A stretch of 64,000 nucleotides of DNA from Robertmurraya korlensis NBRC 107688 (GCF_001591645.1 NZ_BCVH01000009.1:124001-188000), one strand, 5' to 3'. Shown: positions 10,564 through 19,832, counted from the first letter of the stretch. The notes: generated from the sequence alone by a model not told the origin. Program-made: numbers and translations.

Positions 10564-11232
10564 ATGTTGGAAATCGAACGTATTAATGATAACACAGTCA
10601 AGTTTTATATTTCATACGGGGATATTGAGGAAAGAGGATTTGACCGTGATGAAATTTGGTATAACCGCGAAAAAAGCGAAGAGCTTTTTTGGGAAATGAT
10701 GGATGAAGTCCATCAAGAGGAAGAATTTATGATTGAAGGCCCGCTTTGGATTCAAGTTCAGGCTCTTGACAAAGGCCTTGAAGTTCTCGTAACAAAAGCA
10801 CAAATTTCAAAAGATGGGCAAAAATTCGAGCTTCCTATCACCGATGATAAGCTGAAAGATATTCCAGTAGATGAAAGAATTGAGGAATTACTCGATCAGC
10901 ATTTTAATACAAAAACAGACGATGATGATGATTCATACGAAGATACACTCGAATTCCTAATTGCTTTTAAGGATTTTGAAGACGTAATATCACTTTCAAA
11001 TCGAAATATTCTAGAAGATTTATCAACTAGACTATACTCCTTTGAAGGCAAATATTATTTATTTGTTGAATTTCCTGAAGAAGAATACGATGAAGAGGAT
11101 ATCGATAATAGCTTAAGCTTATTATTAGAGTATGGTCATGAAACAGCAACTACCATTCACCGTGTAGAAGAGTATGGGAAATTAATCATCGCTGAGAATG
11201 TTTTCTCTGAAATACGAAAACACTTTAGATAA
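10564..11232 (+). CDS. mecA: Adaptor protein MecA
   Basis: This adaptor delivers substrates such as ComK to ClpC-ClpP and promotes ClpC assembly. It has 222 residues, close to the 218 of B. subtilis. The N-terminal substrate-binding domain (ERINDNTVKFYISYGDIEERGF) and the C-terminal ClpC-binding domain (from about 130, LEFLIAFKDFEDVISLS) are joined by an Asp-rich linker near 118-124. The ATG at 10564 and a TTG at 10567 are both usable starts; the B. subtilis N-terminus (MEIERI) matches the TTG. The ribosome binding site lies in a hairpin. Confidence 0.97.
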   Translation: MLEIERINDNTVKFYISYGDIEERGFDRDEIWYNREKSEELFWEMMDEVHQEEEFMIEGPLWIQVQALDKGLEVLVTKAQISKDGQKFELPITDDKLKDIPVDERIEELLDQHFNTKTDDDDDSYEDTLEFLIAFKDFEDVISLSNRNILEDLSTRLYSFEGKYYLFVEFPEEEYDEEDIDNSLSLLLEYGHETATTIHRVEEYGKLIIAENVFSEIRKHFR

Positions 11233-11236
11233 TCAT

Positions 11237-11265
11237 CCGATTTCAGTAAATGAAATCGGTTTTTT
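11237..11265 (+). terminator. mecA terminator
   Basis: A 9-bp stem (11237-11245 with 11251-11259) is followed by a T run. Confidence 0.85.
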
Positions 11266-11335
11266 ACTTTTTGGACAAAGAGTTTTATCTTCCATCTAAG
11301 GGGAATAGGTCAGACGATGTTCAGAGGGGGAAGTT

Positions 11336-12847
11336 ATGAAAAATTTTGTTAGAATTCTTTTATTTATTACTGTTTTAGCTATCCTTTATTATCTATTCCA
11401 TGACAGGGTGAATGAAGGATTATTCCGTTATATTAGTCTTCTAACTACGTTGTCGGTTATTTTTATTGGGGCAGTCATATTTTTAGAAAATAGGCATCCT
11501 ACACAAACATTAACATGGTTGATTGTGCTTGGGAGTTTTCCGTTAGTAGGATTCTTTTTTTATTTGTTATTTGGAAGAAATCATAGAAAGGAAAGAATGT
11601 ACCGCCGCAAATTCTTTTTGGACCAACGTAATTATTTGAAATTTGAACGTGGAGGAGACCCGATTAGTGAAGAGAAGATAAAGGTAATGGGTGAAGATCA
11701 GCAAAGATTATTTCACTTGGCCCACCGTATTGGTCATAGTCCAATATCCTTTGCTACCTCTACTAAGGTATTATCAAATGGTGATTCAACTTTTTTTGAA
11801 ATTCTAGAAGAACTTAAGAAGGCTCATCATCACATTCACTTGGAATATTATATCGTTCGCCATGATGAAATTGGTCAACAAATAAAAAAAGTACTAATTC
11901 AAAAGGCGAAGGAAGGTGTGAAAGTTCGCTTTTTATACGATGCTGTGGGATCGTGGAAGCTACCGAACGTATACATAGAAGAACTTAAAAAAGCTGGTGT
12001 AGAGGTCGTACCATTCGGTCCAGTACATATCCCGTTTTTAAATAGTAAGTTTAACTTTAGAAACCATCGAAAGATCATTGTAATTGACGGGAATATTGGG
12101 TTTGTTGGGGGATTAAATATTGGTGATGAATACTTAGGTCGGAATGATTCCTTTGGTTTTTGGAGAGACACCCATTTACTTGTAAAAGGAGAAGCGGTAC
12201 GAACGCTTCAGTTAATTTTCTTACAAGATTGGTACTATATGACGAATCAAAGCTTTTTAAATTCTGAATATCTTTCTCCTGTTCTTGAGGAAAACATTCA
12301 TGGGGGTGTTCAGCTAATTGCTGGTGGTCCAGATAATGAACATAGTGTGATAAAGACCATCTTTTTTGCTATGATTACATCCGCAAAGGAATCAGTTTGG
12401 ATTGCTTCACCTTATTTTATTCCAGATGAAGATATTTTTTCTGCTATTAAAGTTGCTGCATTGAGTGGAATTGATGTACGTATTCTAGTACCTTATAAGC
12501 CCGATAAAAGGATTGTTTTTCATGCTTCACGGTCTTATTTTCCTGAGCTACTAGAGGCTGGTGTAAAAGTGTACGAATACGAAAAAGGATTTATGCATAG
12601 TAAAATTCTTATTATAGATAAGAAGATTGCTTCGATTGGTACATCAAATATGGATATGAGAAGTTTTCATTTAAACTTTGAAGTAAATGCTTTTTTATAT
12701 GGTACTAGTAGTGTTGAAAAGTTAGTCATGGAGTATGAAAGCGATATCACGTTTTCTCGGCAAATCAATCTTGCACAATTCACTAACCGTCATATTGGAT
12801 TAAAGCTATTGGAATCTACCTCAAGGCTTTTATCTCCACTTCTATAA
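11336..12847 (+). CDS. cls: Cardiolipin synthase (phospholipase D family)
   Basis: This membrane enzyme makes cardiolipin from two phosphatidylglycerol molecules. It has 503 residues with N-terminal helices near 4-22, 33-50 and 58-79. Two HKD motifs are present: HRKIIVID near 243 and HSKILIID near 420, each with the downstream GG/GS residues of the PLD superfamily. It is flanked by its own terminator and has no close operon partner. B. subtilis lacks a cls gene at this position, but other Bacillus species carry one between mecA and coiA. Confidence 0.93.
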   Translation: MKNFVRILLFITVLAILYYLFHDRVNEGLFRYISLLTTLSVIFIGAVIFLENRHPTQTLTWLIVLGSFPLVGFFFYLLFGRNHRKERMYRRKFFLDQRNYLKFERGGDPISEEKIKVMGEDQQRLFHLAHRIGHSPISFATSTKVLSNGDSTFFEILEELKKAHHHIHLEYYIVRHDEIGQQIKKVLIQKAKEGVKVRFLYDAVGSWKLPNVYIEELKKAGVEVVPFGPVHIPFLNSKFNFRNHRKIIVIDGNIGFVGGLNIGDEYLGRNDSFGFWRDTHLLVKGEAVRTLQLIFLQDWYYMTNQSFLNSEYLSPVLEENIHGGVQLIAGGPDNEHSVIKTIFFAMITSAKESVWIASPYFIPDEDIFSAIKVAALSGIDVRILVPYKPDKRIVFHASRSYFPELLEAGVKVYEYEKGFMHSKILIIDKKIASIGTSNMDMRSFHLNFEVNAFLYGTSSVEKLVMEYESDITFSRQINLAQFTNRHIGLKLLESTSRLLSPLL

Positions 12848-12851
12848 AATT

Positions 12852-12880
12852 TCCTAGCCAAACCAGCTAGGAGATTTTTT
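12852..12880 (+). terminator. cls terminator
   Basis: TCCTAGC (12852-12858) pairs with GCTAGGA (12866-12872), followed by GA and a T run. Confidence 0.8.
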
Positions 12881-12936
12881 ATGAAGGAATTAACGGATGG
12901 GAAAGAGAATTAATTTAGAAGAAAGGAGATGATTCA

Positions 12937-14127
12937 TTGTTAATTGCTAAAAATCAAACAGGAGAAACTGTCTATATTGGTGACTTAAAACAGAAGGAGG
13001 GGTTATGCGGATGTAAGGATGACCAGTATTATTGTCCCCTTTGTAATGGGAAGGTAATTGTTAAGCTTGGTGTTCAACGTATGAGTCATTTTGCTCATGT
13101 TCAGTTGTCACCTACATGTGCCGAGTACGAAAGAGAAACGGAATATCATCTACAGGCAAAAAAGCAGCTCTATCACTGGGTAAAAAAACAATGCCCAAAT
13201 GTTGAATTGGAGGTTTTCTTACCTGAATTAAAGCAAAGACCAGATCTGATGTTTACGTTTAAAGGAAGAACATACTGTTTGGAATATCAATGTTCCCCTA
13301 TATCAGAGGAGGTTTTTGAAAAGCGATCAAATGGATATGTAAGGAACGGATTGAGCCCTTTATGGATCCTAGGAGCAAATAGAATTCAAAGAAAACAAAC
13401 CAACCAAATTACCCTCTCAAAATTTCAATCCTTGTTTTTAAAAAGAAATCATACAGGAGCCTGGTATATACCCTCGTATTGTCCTAGTCTTAACACCTTT
13501 ATTACCATAACCAATTTAAACCCACTTTCATCAAATACCATGCAATGTGACTACAATTTTATCCCTCCATCTAAGCAACACTTACCTCATTGGCTAAATC
13601 CAATTTTTCAGAACACCTTCTATGTTTCCAACTGGCGTAAAGAAGTTCAACAGGTAAAAAATAATATCATTCGTTTTCACAAACCTAATCATTTTTTACA
13701 AGAGCTGTATATGAAGCAGCTTCACCCTCATCTCCTCCCGCCCTATGCTGGTGTACCCCTAAGAGACAATCTATTACTAGAAACCTCGCCAATCATTTGG
13801 CAAATGTATGTTTTATTAGATAATTTATTCATGAGTAAGGAAGGGAGTATATTGACTAAAGACAATGTATATAAACGATTAATAATACGAATCAAGAGAA
13901 ACCATATTAAAGTTAGAAGGCATTTAAAGCCAAGTGATTCTCAGATGATGGCTTTAATAAAAGAATATTTATTTCTCCTAACAAAGTGCCAAATTCTCAA
14001 AGAAATTAGGCCGAATGTATATAGGTATGAAAACAGTGTCGTTATGCCTTGTAGTATGAATGAAGCTAGTAAGTTTGAAGAACAATTTTATAAGCAAATG
14101 ACAAATGAACAGATTGTTTGGTATTAA
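12937..14127 (+). CDS. coiA: Competence protein CoiA-like nuclease
   Basis: CoiA-family protein of 396 residues, needed for DNA uptake and recombination in transformable Firmicutes. The start is a TTG eight bases after AAAGGAG. The N-terminal module has cysteines and histidines C24, C26, C33, C36, H51, H54 and C61, suggesting a zinc site. It is followed by the nuclease core (ELKQRPDLMFTFKGRTYCLEYQC near 90-112), which fits a PD-(D/E)XK fold. The C-terminal half is poorly conserved. It lies just before pepF, as in B. subtilis. A very similar Cys module heads the helicase gene at 31,513-33,801. Confidence 0.9.
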   Translation: MLIAKNQTGETVYIGDLKQKEGLCGCKDDQYYCPLCNGKVIVKLGVQRMSHFAHVQLSPTCAEYERETEYHLQAKKQLYHWVKKQCPNVELEVFLPELKQRPDLMFTFKGRTYCLEYQCSPISEEVFEKRSNGYVRNGLSPLWILGANRIQRKQTNQITLSKFQSLFLKRNHTGAWYIPSYCPSLNTFITITNLNPLSSNTMQCDYNFIPPSKQHLPHWLNPIFQNTFYVSNWRKEVQQVKNNIIRFHKPNHFLQELYMKQLHPHLLPPYAGVPLRDNLLLETSPIIWQMYVLLDNLFMSKEGSILTKDNVYKRLIIRIKRNHIKVRRHLKPSDSQMMALIKEYLFLLTKCQILKEIRPNVYRYENSVVMPCSMNEASKFEEQFYKQMTNEQIVWY

Positions 14128-14245
14128 TGAACTCACCTCCTTTAACATACACTAGGATGTAATGGAAATTCCTAGATGAAAGCAGGATTTTGGTAATTGG
14201 TGGCGAATACCAAAAACAGAAGTAAGTAGATTGGAGGAATAAACA

Positions 14246-16063
14246 ATGGCAAATGATACGGCAGTAAAGAAACTACCTACAAGAAGTGAAGTACCATCAG
14301 AGGATACGTGGAGACTGGAGGATATTTTCCAGACAGACCAACGATGGGAAAGTGAATTTCAAGAAGTTAAACAGTTAATTCCTTCTATGTCCAAGTATCA
14401 AGGGAAGCTTGGGGAAAGTGCGGATTCTTTATTTAACGCTTTACAAGCACAGGACCAGTTGCTAGAAAGGATTGGTAAGCTGTATACATATGCGCATATG
14501 CGTTACGATCAGGATACCACCAATTCCTTTTATCAGGGTCTAGATGACCGCATTAAAAATCTATATACACAGGCAGCAAGTACGCTTGCCTATATTGTTC
14601 CAGAAATATTATCTATCGAAGAAGAAAAGGTAAAAGCATTTTTACAACAAAAAGAAGAATTACAGCTTTATGAACATTCTTTAGAAGAGTTAAATTTGCA
14701 GAGGCCACATGTATTGTCTGCAGAACAGGAAGCCCTTCTAGCAGAAGCATCGGAAGTTATGAGTACCTCAAGCAATACGTTTGGGATGCTGAACAATGCA
14801 GATATTCAGTTTCCAAGCATCAAAGATGAAAATGGGAATGAAGTAGAAGTAACACACGGTAGATATATCAGGTTCCTCGAAAGTAGTGACCAGCGAGTAC
14901 GGAAAGAAGCTTTCCAAGCTGTTTATGATACGTATGGAAAGTTCAAGAATACGTTTGCTAGTACATTAAGCGGTCAAGTAAAGAAAGACAACTTTAATGC
15001 AAGAATACGAAAGTACAACTCTGCAAGACACGCTGCATTAGCTGATAATAATATACCAGAATCAGTGTATGAAAATCTGGTTAATACGGTAAATAAAAAC
15101 TTACATTTACTTCATCGCTATGTAAAGCTTCGTAAAAAAGTATTAAAGCTAGATAAGATTCATATCTACGATCTTTACACACCGCTTGTAAAGGATGTAA
15201 AGATGGAGATTCCTTATGAGGAAGCAAAAGAATTAATTCTAAAAGGCTTAGCTCCACTCGGTGATGATTATCAGAATGTCTTAAAAGAGGGTTTTTCTAA
15301 CCGTTGGGTAGATATTCATGAAAATAAAGGGAAAAGAAGTGGTGCCTATTCCTCGGGTGCTTATGGAACCAATCCATATATCCTTATGAATTGGCAGGAC
15401 AATGTAAATAACTTGTTTACTCTTGCTCATGAGTTTGGTCATTCTGTACACAGCTACTATACTAGAAAAGAACAACCATATGCATATGGAAGTTATTCCA
15501 TCTTTGTAGCAGAGGTTGCGTCTACATGCAACGAAGCTCTATTGAATGATTACTTATTAAAGACCATTGATGATGAACAAAAGCGTCTGTACCTGCTTAA
15601 TCACTTTTTAGAAGGATTTAGAGGCACCGTGTTTCGCCAAACCATGTTTGCGGAGTATGAGCATTTAATTCATAAAAAGGCACAAGAAAATGAAGCATTA
15701 ACTGCAGACCTTTTAACCAAAGAGTACTATGAGCTGAATAAAAAGTACTTTGGTGAAGAAGATATTGAAATTGATGAAGAAATTGGCTTAGAATGGTCAC
15801 GGATTCCTCATTTCTATTACAATTACTATGTATATCAGTATGCAACTGGATATAGTGCTGCGACAGCGTTGTCAAAACAGATCTTGACAGAAGGGCAGCC
15901 GGCAGTTGATCGTTACTTAGACTTTTTAAAGTCTGGTAGTTCAGATTATCCAATTGAAGTATTGAAAAAGGCTGGAGTGGATATGACAAGTTCGAAGCCG
16001 ATTGAGGAAGCTTGTAAGGTATTTGAAGAGAAATTAAACGAAATGGAAGCATTACTATCATAA
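14246..16063 (+). CDS. pepF: Oligoendopeptidase F
   Basis: This cytoplasmic M3-family zinc metallopeptidase cleaves short peptides. It has 605 residues, the normal family length. The zinc-binding HEFGH is at about 394-398, inside LAHEFGHSVHSYY, and the third ligand glutamate lies in the downstream EVASTCNE segment. The ATG follows GGAGG with suitable spacing. It is monocistronic with a strong terminator. In B. subtilis the homologue (yjbG) occupies the same place. Confidence 0.96.
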   Translation: MANDTAVKKLPTRSEVPSEDTWRLEDIFQTDQRWESEFQEVKQLIPSMSKYQGKLGESADSLFNALQAQDQLLERIGKLYTYAHMRYDQDTTNSFYQGLDDRIKNLYTQAASTLAYIVPEILSIEEEKVKAFLQQKEELQLYEHSLEELNLQRPHVLSAEQEALLAEASEVMSTSSNTFGMLNNADIQFPSIKDENGNEVEVTHGRYIRFLESSDQRVRKEAFQAVYDTYGKFKNTFASTLSGQVKKDNFNARIRKYNSARHAALADNNIPESVYENLVNTVNKNLHLLHRYVKLRKKVLKLDKIHIYDLYTPLVKDVKMEIPYEEAKELILKGLAPLGDDYQNVLKEGFSNRWVDIHENKGKRSGAYSSGAYGTNPYILMNWQDNVNNLFTLAHEFGHSVHSYYTRKEQPYAYGSYSIFVAEVASTCNEALLNDYLLKTIDDEQKRLYLLNHFLEGFRGTVFRQTMFAEYEHLIHKKAQENEALTADLLTKEYYELNKKYFGEEDIEIDEEIGLEWSRIPHFYYNYYVYQYATGYSAATALSKQILTEGQPAVDRYLDFLKSGSSDYPIEVLKKAGVDMTSSKPIEEACKVFEEKLNEMEALLS

Positions 16064-16067
16064 AACG

Positions 16068-16100
16068 AAGTCCCTTCCGATCATTCGGGAGGGACTTTTT
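16068..16100. terminator. pepF terminator
   Basis: A 13-bp stem (16068-16080 with 16085-16097), a four-base loop and five Ts follow pepF. It also lies at the 3' end of the convergent small gene. Confidence 0.9.
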
Positions 16101-16275
16101 ATAAACCTTTAAATCTTTTCCGTTCATTTAAAAAGAGGACTAAAGACAATAGAGAGAGAAATAATAGAGGAGCTGTAAATAAAAGAGGGAATATGTTCAA
16201 TAAGCCAAAAAGGTTTAGTATAAAAGAGATAACAATAAATAATATTATTAGCCAAAAACTAATCGTATGAAACAC
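16099..16275 (-). CDS. 58-residue membrane protein, YizD-like position
   Basis: An open frame of 59 codons starts with GTG eight bases after AAAGGAGGGG on the minus strand. The product begins MFHTISFWLIILFIVI, has two hydrophobic helices (about 5-22 and 28-46) and ends in the basic tail LNERKRFKGL. It lies between pepF and the RoxS small RNA, exactly where B. subtilis has the small gene yizD, so it is probably that homologue. Function is unknown. The non-ATG start and short length make it easy to miss. Confidence 0.65.
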   Translation of the reverse strand: MFHTISFWLIILFIVISFILNLFGLLNIFPLLFTAPLLFLSLLSLVLFLNERKRFKGL

Positions 16276-16372
16276 ATAATCCCCTCCTTTTTCCTTTCCT
16301 AATAAATATATTCGTTTGTCCCATTAATCATTCTTAGAATATGACAATATTGTGAAATAGCGAGCATAAATA

Positions 16373-16401
16373 TTGTCGAATAATCTAAATCGTGATATAT
16401 T
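16373..16401 (+). promoter_or_regulatory. Promoter of the RoxS/RsaE small RNA
   Basis: TTGTCG (16373-16378) and TATATT (16396-16401) are spaced by 17 bases. A TTGTGAAAT element at 16350-16358, about 55 bases upstream of the expected start, resembles the half-site used by ResD/SrrA and Rex. Redox control of RoxS/RsaE by these regulators is established in B. subtilis and S. aureus; the site assignment here is inference. Confidence 0.6.
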
Positions 16402-16407
16402 ATTGAT

Positions 16408-16539
16408 GTGAAGTTGATCACAAGCAAACATATACCCCTTTGTTTGACCGTGAAAAATTTCTCCCATCCCCTTTGTTCGTATTTAATATAAAGAAAAGGC
16501 CATTTACAAACAGACAGGTTTGTATGGCCTTTTCTTTTT
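16408..16539 (+). ncRNA. roxS: Small regulatory RNA RoxS (RsaE)
   Basis: This trans-acting small RNA represses mRNAs of central metabolism and redox balance by pairing through C-rich loops. The signature is clear: the core ACCCCTTTGTTTG at 16434-16446, then GTGAAAAATTTCTCCCATCC, then a second CCCCTTTGTT near 16468. These match the conserved RsaE sequence of Staphylococcus and Bacillus. The RNA ends in a long hairpin (AAAAGGCCATTTACAAAC with its complement, 16494-16534) and a T run. It sits between the yizD-like gene and yjbH, as in B. subtilis. Confidence 0.93.
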
Positions 16540-16553
16540 ACATAGTTTTGGCG

Positions 16554-17426
16554 CTATTCAATATAGCGCCAAAACATCCCATATTTAGCTGGAACTTGTT
16601 CAACCACTTGTTTTAGCTGGAGCTTCTTCATTTCTCTTTCAGCTTCACTAATGGACATATTATAAACAACCGAGACTTCTTTTGTTGCCACGAGCTTAAA
16701 GCATTTGAGAAAGCTTTCTAAAGTTGGAGGGTTACTTTTCTCAGGCTTAATCGGTAACATTTCTTCAAGTATTTGCTCATATACCTCGTAAGGGTAATAC
16801 CCGGTAATTTTAATTCCTTCCTCTTCAATATTTTCATTAAAAAAGACCATCGTTGGTATTTCGTCGACTTCCATTTCAGAGGTTATTTTTAAATCACATT
16901 GAAAGGCTTTCCCCGCTGACTCCGAATGGATATCAAGAACAAATTCTTCTACGTCTAACCCAGTGGAATTTGCAATTTCCTTTAACACCTCAAAACTTGA
17001 AATGTTCTGTTTTTCAAGAAAAATACCTTCCTGTAGTTTTCTTAGAAAACGAATTCCAGCTTTTCTTCCTTGCAATTCAGCCGCTTTAATAGCTATCGAG
17101 GCTAAATGAGGGGAGGAAATAGGGTTATCGAACCAAAGACTTCCGTCACAAGACATGCCTGTTCGGCTTGCTGTCTTTTCCCATAAGTCCGCTATGTTTT
17201 CGTATTTTTGCTTTTTGCTCATATTTAATGAGGCAAGTCGACCACTTAAAATATATTTGATTGAAATAAAGCGACCATATTCTATTTGTAGTTTCTTAAG
17301 AATCGGTTCAAGTGCCCAGCATTCTGGACATAGAGGGTCAACAAACATATAAATTTCAAGCAGCTTCTTCTCATTTCCATGGCAATAGTGGGAGGGAGTC
17401 GTTGGCAATATTTCTCGGTTCCTCAC
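16554..17426 (-). CDS. yjbH: ClpXP adaptor protein YjbH (SpxH)
   Basis: This DsbA-like adaptor binds Spx and delivers it to ClpXP for degradation under non-stress conditions. It has 290 residues. The thioredoxin-fold CxxC is C33-P-E-C36 within [12 protein letters not shown], and a cis-proline segment (EIPTMVFF) follows near 190. The start is a GTG overlapping the yjbI stop by four bases (GTGA), so the pair is translationally coupled. Its target Spx is encoded about 6 kb upstream. Confidence 0.95.
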   Translation of the reverse strand: MRNREILPTTPSHYCHGNEKKLLEIYMFVDPLCPECWALEPILKKLQIEYGRFISIKYILSGRLASLNMSKKQKYENIADLWEKTASRTGMSCDGSLWFDNPISSPHLASIAIKAAELQGRKAGIRFLRKLQEGIFLEKQNISSFEVLKEIANSTGLDVEEFVLDIHSESAGKAFQCDLKITSEMEVDEIPTMVFFNENIEEEGIKITGYYPYEVYEQILEEMLPIKPEKSNPPTLESFLKCFKLVATKEVSVVYNMSISEAEREMKKLQLKQVVEQVPAKYGMFWRYIE

Positions 17427-17830
17427 GTTCTCTCACCTTTCATCTCTTCATTTTCATCTGTATTTATCATATGCTGAGCTGTTAGTACAAGTCTCGCATA
17501 AAACTCATCACGAAGGGATCCGGATAGTCCAACCTCATCCATTGCTTCACGCATGCATCCGAGCCATGCTTTTGCTCTAGTCTCCGTAATTTCAAACGGC
17601 AAATGGCGAGCTCGCATCATCGGGTGCCCATGCTCACTTGTATAGAGGGCTGGTCCACCAAGATATTGTGTCAAAAACTGCTTTTGTTTCCTCGCTGTTT
17701 CCGTTAAATCGTTCGGAAATATGGGAGTCAGATCTGGATGTTGCCCTACTCGATGATAAAAGGCATCAACTAGTCGATGCAATGTTTCTTCACCGATCAA
17801 ATCAAAAGGTGTAAGCATGTTTTCGACCAT
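17423..17830 (-). CDS. yjbI: Group II truncated haemoglobin YjbI
   Basis: This 135-residue truncated globin binds haem and oxygen. Tyr25 fits the B10 distal position and His76 in RARHLPFEI is the proximal haem ligand. The GG at 58-59 and MMRARH segment are typical of group II. It is encoded directly upstream of yjbH with a four-base overlap, an arrangement known in B. subtilis where YjbI has been linked to YjbH function. The ATG lies behind AAAGGAG. Confidence 0.94.
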   Translation of the reverse strand: MVENMLTPFDLIGEETLHRLVDAFYHRVGQHPDLTPIFPNDLTETARKQKQFLTQYLGGPALYTSEHGHPMMRARHLPFEITETRAKAWLGCMREAMDEVGLSGSLRDEFYARLVLTAQHMINTDENEEMKGERT

Positions 17831-17877
17831 TTTAAAAACTCCTTTAGTATTTCTTTTTCATTTATTTAAATAGCTTG

Positions 17878-17991
17878 TAATCGAGCTCCGGCGGCTAGTC
17901 CCTCGGGACATAAGCCAAAACCCTACAGAGGTCAGGACCTCTTTCTGTCTTCGTCTTATGCCTGTCGGGCCTAACAAGCCGCCTACGCATC
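17878..17991. repeat. Dispersed palindromic intergenic repeat of Bacillaceae type
   Basis: This GC-rich, highly structured element of about 114 bases stands out from AT-rich surroundings. The outer arms (GGCGGCTAG near 17890, with CCGCC near 17980), middle arms (GACATAAG near 17907, with CTTATGCC near 17955) and an inner hairpin (GAGGTC-AGG-ACCTC near 17928-17942) nest in one long palindrome. I recall closely similar elements scattered between genes in many Bacillus genomes. No copy elsewhere in this window. Function is unknown. Confidence 0.7.
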
Positions 17992-18082
17992 TTTCCAATT
18001 GATAGTACTATTTTATCAGTGTGGAGATTATATAACAAACAATGTGCATTAGGAGGTTATTTCCTACTGTTATATTACATAA

Positions 18083-18114
18083 AAAAATACCGTCTGTTTT
18101 TGAACAGACGGTAT
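18083..18114. terminator. Terminator of the yjbK-cwlQ operon (minus strand)
   Basis: A 12-bp stem (18087-18098 with 18103-18114) has A/T runs on both sides. It lies just past the cwlQ stop and reads best on the minus strand. Confidence 0.85.
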
Positions 18115-18117
18115 TTT

Positions 18118-18732
18118 TTACACAAGCAGATGACTCGTAACTTTTCTAACATAATTTTGAGTCTCTTTAAACGGAGGAACTCCACCATACTTATCTACGT
18201 TTCCAGGTCCTGCATTGTATGCTGCTAAAGCTAATGTTGTATTGCCGTTATATTTATCAAGCATTTGTCTTAGGTATTTGCTACCACCAAAAATATTGTC
18301 TTTTGGATCAAACACATTATTTACTCCAAGTCCTTTTGCAGTAGCAGGCATTAGCTGCATCAATCCGGAAGCACCAGCGGCACTTACGGCATTTGGATTA
18401 AAGTTAGATTCTTGTTTTATAACAGATTTAATTAGATTAACTGGTAAGTTATATTTCGCTGCTGCCTCATCAATGAATGAATCAAATTCAGATTTACTTC
18501 CAGTACTTGAAATTTTCGTCATATTGATAGGTGGCAAGGAAGGTGTTGAATTTAATAGGGTAGCAGTAGTAGAAACATTGGCTTGTCCACTTGGTTGGGA
18601 TAGGGAATTTCCATCTTCTAACAGAAAATTGTTCATTAATTCTTGAAATATATTCCCTGTTGAATGAGAAGAGGAGCCGAAATTTTGTAATGCTTGTAGT
18701 TGAAGCATAACTTTAATTTTATCTATATTCAT
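18118..18732 (-). CDS. cwlQ: Lytic transglycosylase CwlQ/YjbJ
   Basis: This peptidoglycan hydrolase has a C-terminal SLT domain. About 204 residues. The domain starts near 82 with the catalytic glutamate in KQESNFNP (near residue 108), then [12 protein letters not shown] and [12 protein letters not shown]. The N-terminal half is low-complexity, and no signal peptide is visible. The start is taken at MNIDKI, whose ATG follows GAGGTG; a TTG 12 bases upstream overlaps that site and is rejected. It begins nine bases after the end of yjbK. Confidence 0.88.
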   Translation of the reverse strand: MNIDKIKVMLQLQALQNFGSSSHSTGNIFQELMNNFLLEDGNSLSQPSGQANVSTTATLLNSTPSLPPINMTKISSTGSKSEFDSFIDEAAAKYNLPVNLIKSVIKQESNFNPNAVSAAGASGLMQLMPATAKGLGVNNVFDPKDNIFGGSKYLRQMLDKYNGNTTLALAAYNAGPGNVDKYGGVPPFKETQNYVRKVTSHLLV

Positions 18733-18740
18733 ATGACACC

Positions 18741-19322
18741 TCAATGAAGGGAGTATTTTTGATTGTAAAAACGTTTAATTTTATTCTCAGTAACCCGAAT
18801 GGGAATTTGAAAGGTTTGAAGCAGCTGTTTGAAAGTCAACTCACCCTCTAAAGGATCTTGGACCTCATATTCTAGTTCATAATCTTCCTTTGATAAATAT
18901 AAACTATGATCTAGAACTAATAAACCTCCTTTATATTGTAACTCACACCGTTTTGTCGTTAAAGAACCAAAATATTGAAGCTTATCGATAGGAAATCCGA
19001 TTTTTTCTAATTGTTCCAGTACAATTCCGCTTGGAAATGCTGTACCTTCCAACATTGCCGAAGCGACTTGCTTTGCTAATGGTTGATTTGTTTCAAGAAG
19101 CCCAACCTCTGCTGGCTGCTTTAACGTAAGTTCAAAATCCCCATCTTTTTCACGGATACGTAACGCGCTTCCTAATTCTTTTAATTGAAACCCCTCTGTG
19201 TCAAAATAATGGTTAATTTGCGTATCGATCATGGTTTCATTTATCGAAAATTCGGTTATCAAATGAAGGTATTCCTTATTTGTAAGCATGTTTTTAAATT
19301 CAATTTCAATATGTTGGCTCAA
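18741..19322 (-). CDS. yjbK: CYTH domain protein (triphosphate tunnel enzyme) YjbK
   Basis: This 193-residue protein fills a single CYTH domain. The metal-binding ExExK signature is E6-I-E8-F-K10, and further Arg/Lys/Glu residues of the tunnel are visible ([18 protein letters not shown]). Members hydrolyse tripolyphosphate or similar substrates; the exact substrate here is not determinable. The start is a TTG behind AAAGGAAG. It heads an operon with cwlQ. Confidence 0.88.
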   Translation of the reverse strand: MSQHIEIEFKNMLTNKEYLHLITEFSINETMIDTQINHYFDTEGFQLKELGSALRIREKDGDFELTLKQPAEVGLLETNQPLAKQVASAMLEGTAFPSGIVLEQLEKIGFPIDKLQYFGSLTTKRCELQYKGGLLVLDHSLYLSKEDYELEYEVQDPLEGELTFKQLLQTFQIPIRVTENKIKRFYNQKYSLH

Positions 19323-19457
19323 GACGTTCTTCCTTTCTTTATCGATGCTATGTTTTATTATCGGCTGTTACGTATTCAATTTCAATATGTGATTCCCTGA
19401 GAAGTGGATAATTCAGCCACTTATGATAAAATAGGGGGAGTGTGGAGGTATTGAAAA

Positions 19458-19832
19458 ATGAGAGAAAAAATTTATGTGGAAAAAGCAATAAAAACCGAAA
19501 AAAATGAAGTGGTATTACTAGTAAACAATGATTTTCCAATAAAGGAACTGAAAGCAACAGGTCAAGTACTTGTTGATTCGACTGAATTGGCTTTTGTATA
19601 CATTGTTGAAAAAAATGAAAGTTTTAGTTATATTGCGCTAAGTCTTACTACTTGGCCAATCTTAAAAGAAGGATTGGAGAACCATAGCGAATATAAACTT
19701 TCTAATGGTGAGGAAACCATTGCGTTACCAAACCTTCATGAAGAATTGTTGTACTTAATTGACAATATAAAAGGAAATAGCAACTATGGAGAGGAAATGG
19801 TTACAAAAGTAGAAGAGTGTTTTTGTAACTAA
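19458..19832 (+). CDS. yjbL: UPF0738 family protein YjbL
   Basis: This 124-residue soluble protein of unknown function is assigned to UPF0738 (YjbL) by sequence character and by its place upstream of the (p)ppGpp synthetase gene. The ATG follows GGAGG with good spacing. No catalytic motif is visible. It ends with a Cys-containing tail (VEECFCN). Confidence 0.75.
   Translation: MREKIYVEKAIKTEKNEVVLLVNNDFPIKELKATGQVLVDSTELAFVYIVEKNESFSYIALSLTTWPILKEGLENHSEYKLSNGEETIALPNLHEELLYLIDNIKGNSNYGEEMVTKVEECFCN

Noticed and set aside
18019-18228. Plus-strand ORF between the palindromic repeat and cwlQ
   Set aside because: It runs through a terminator hairpin and into the antisense of cwlQ.
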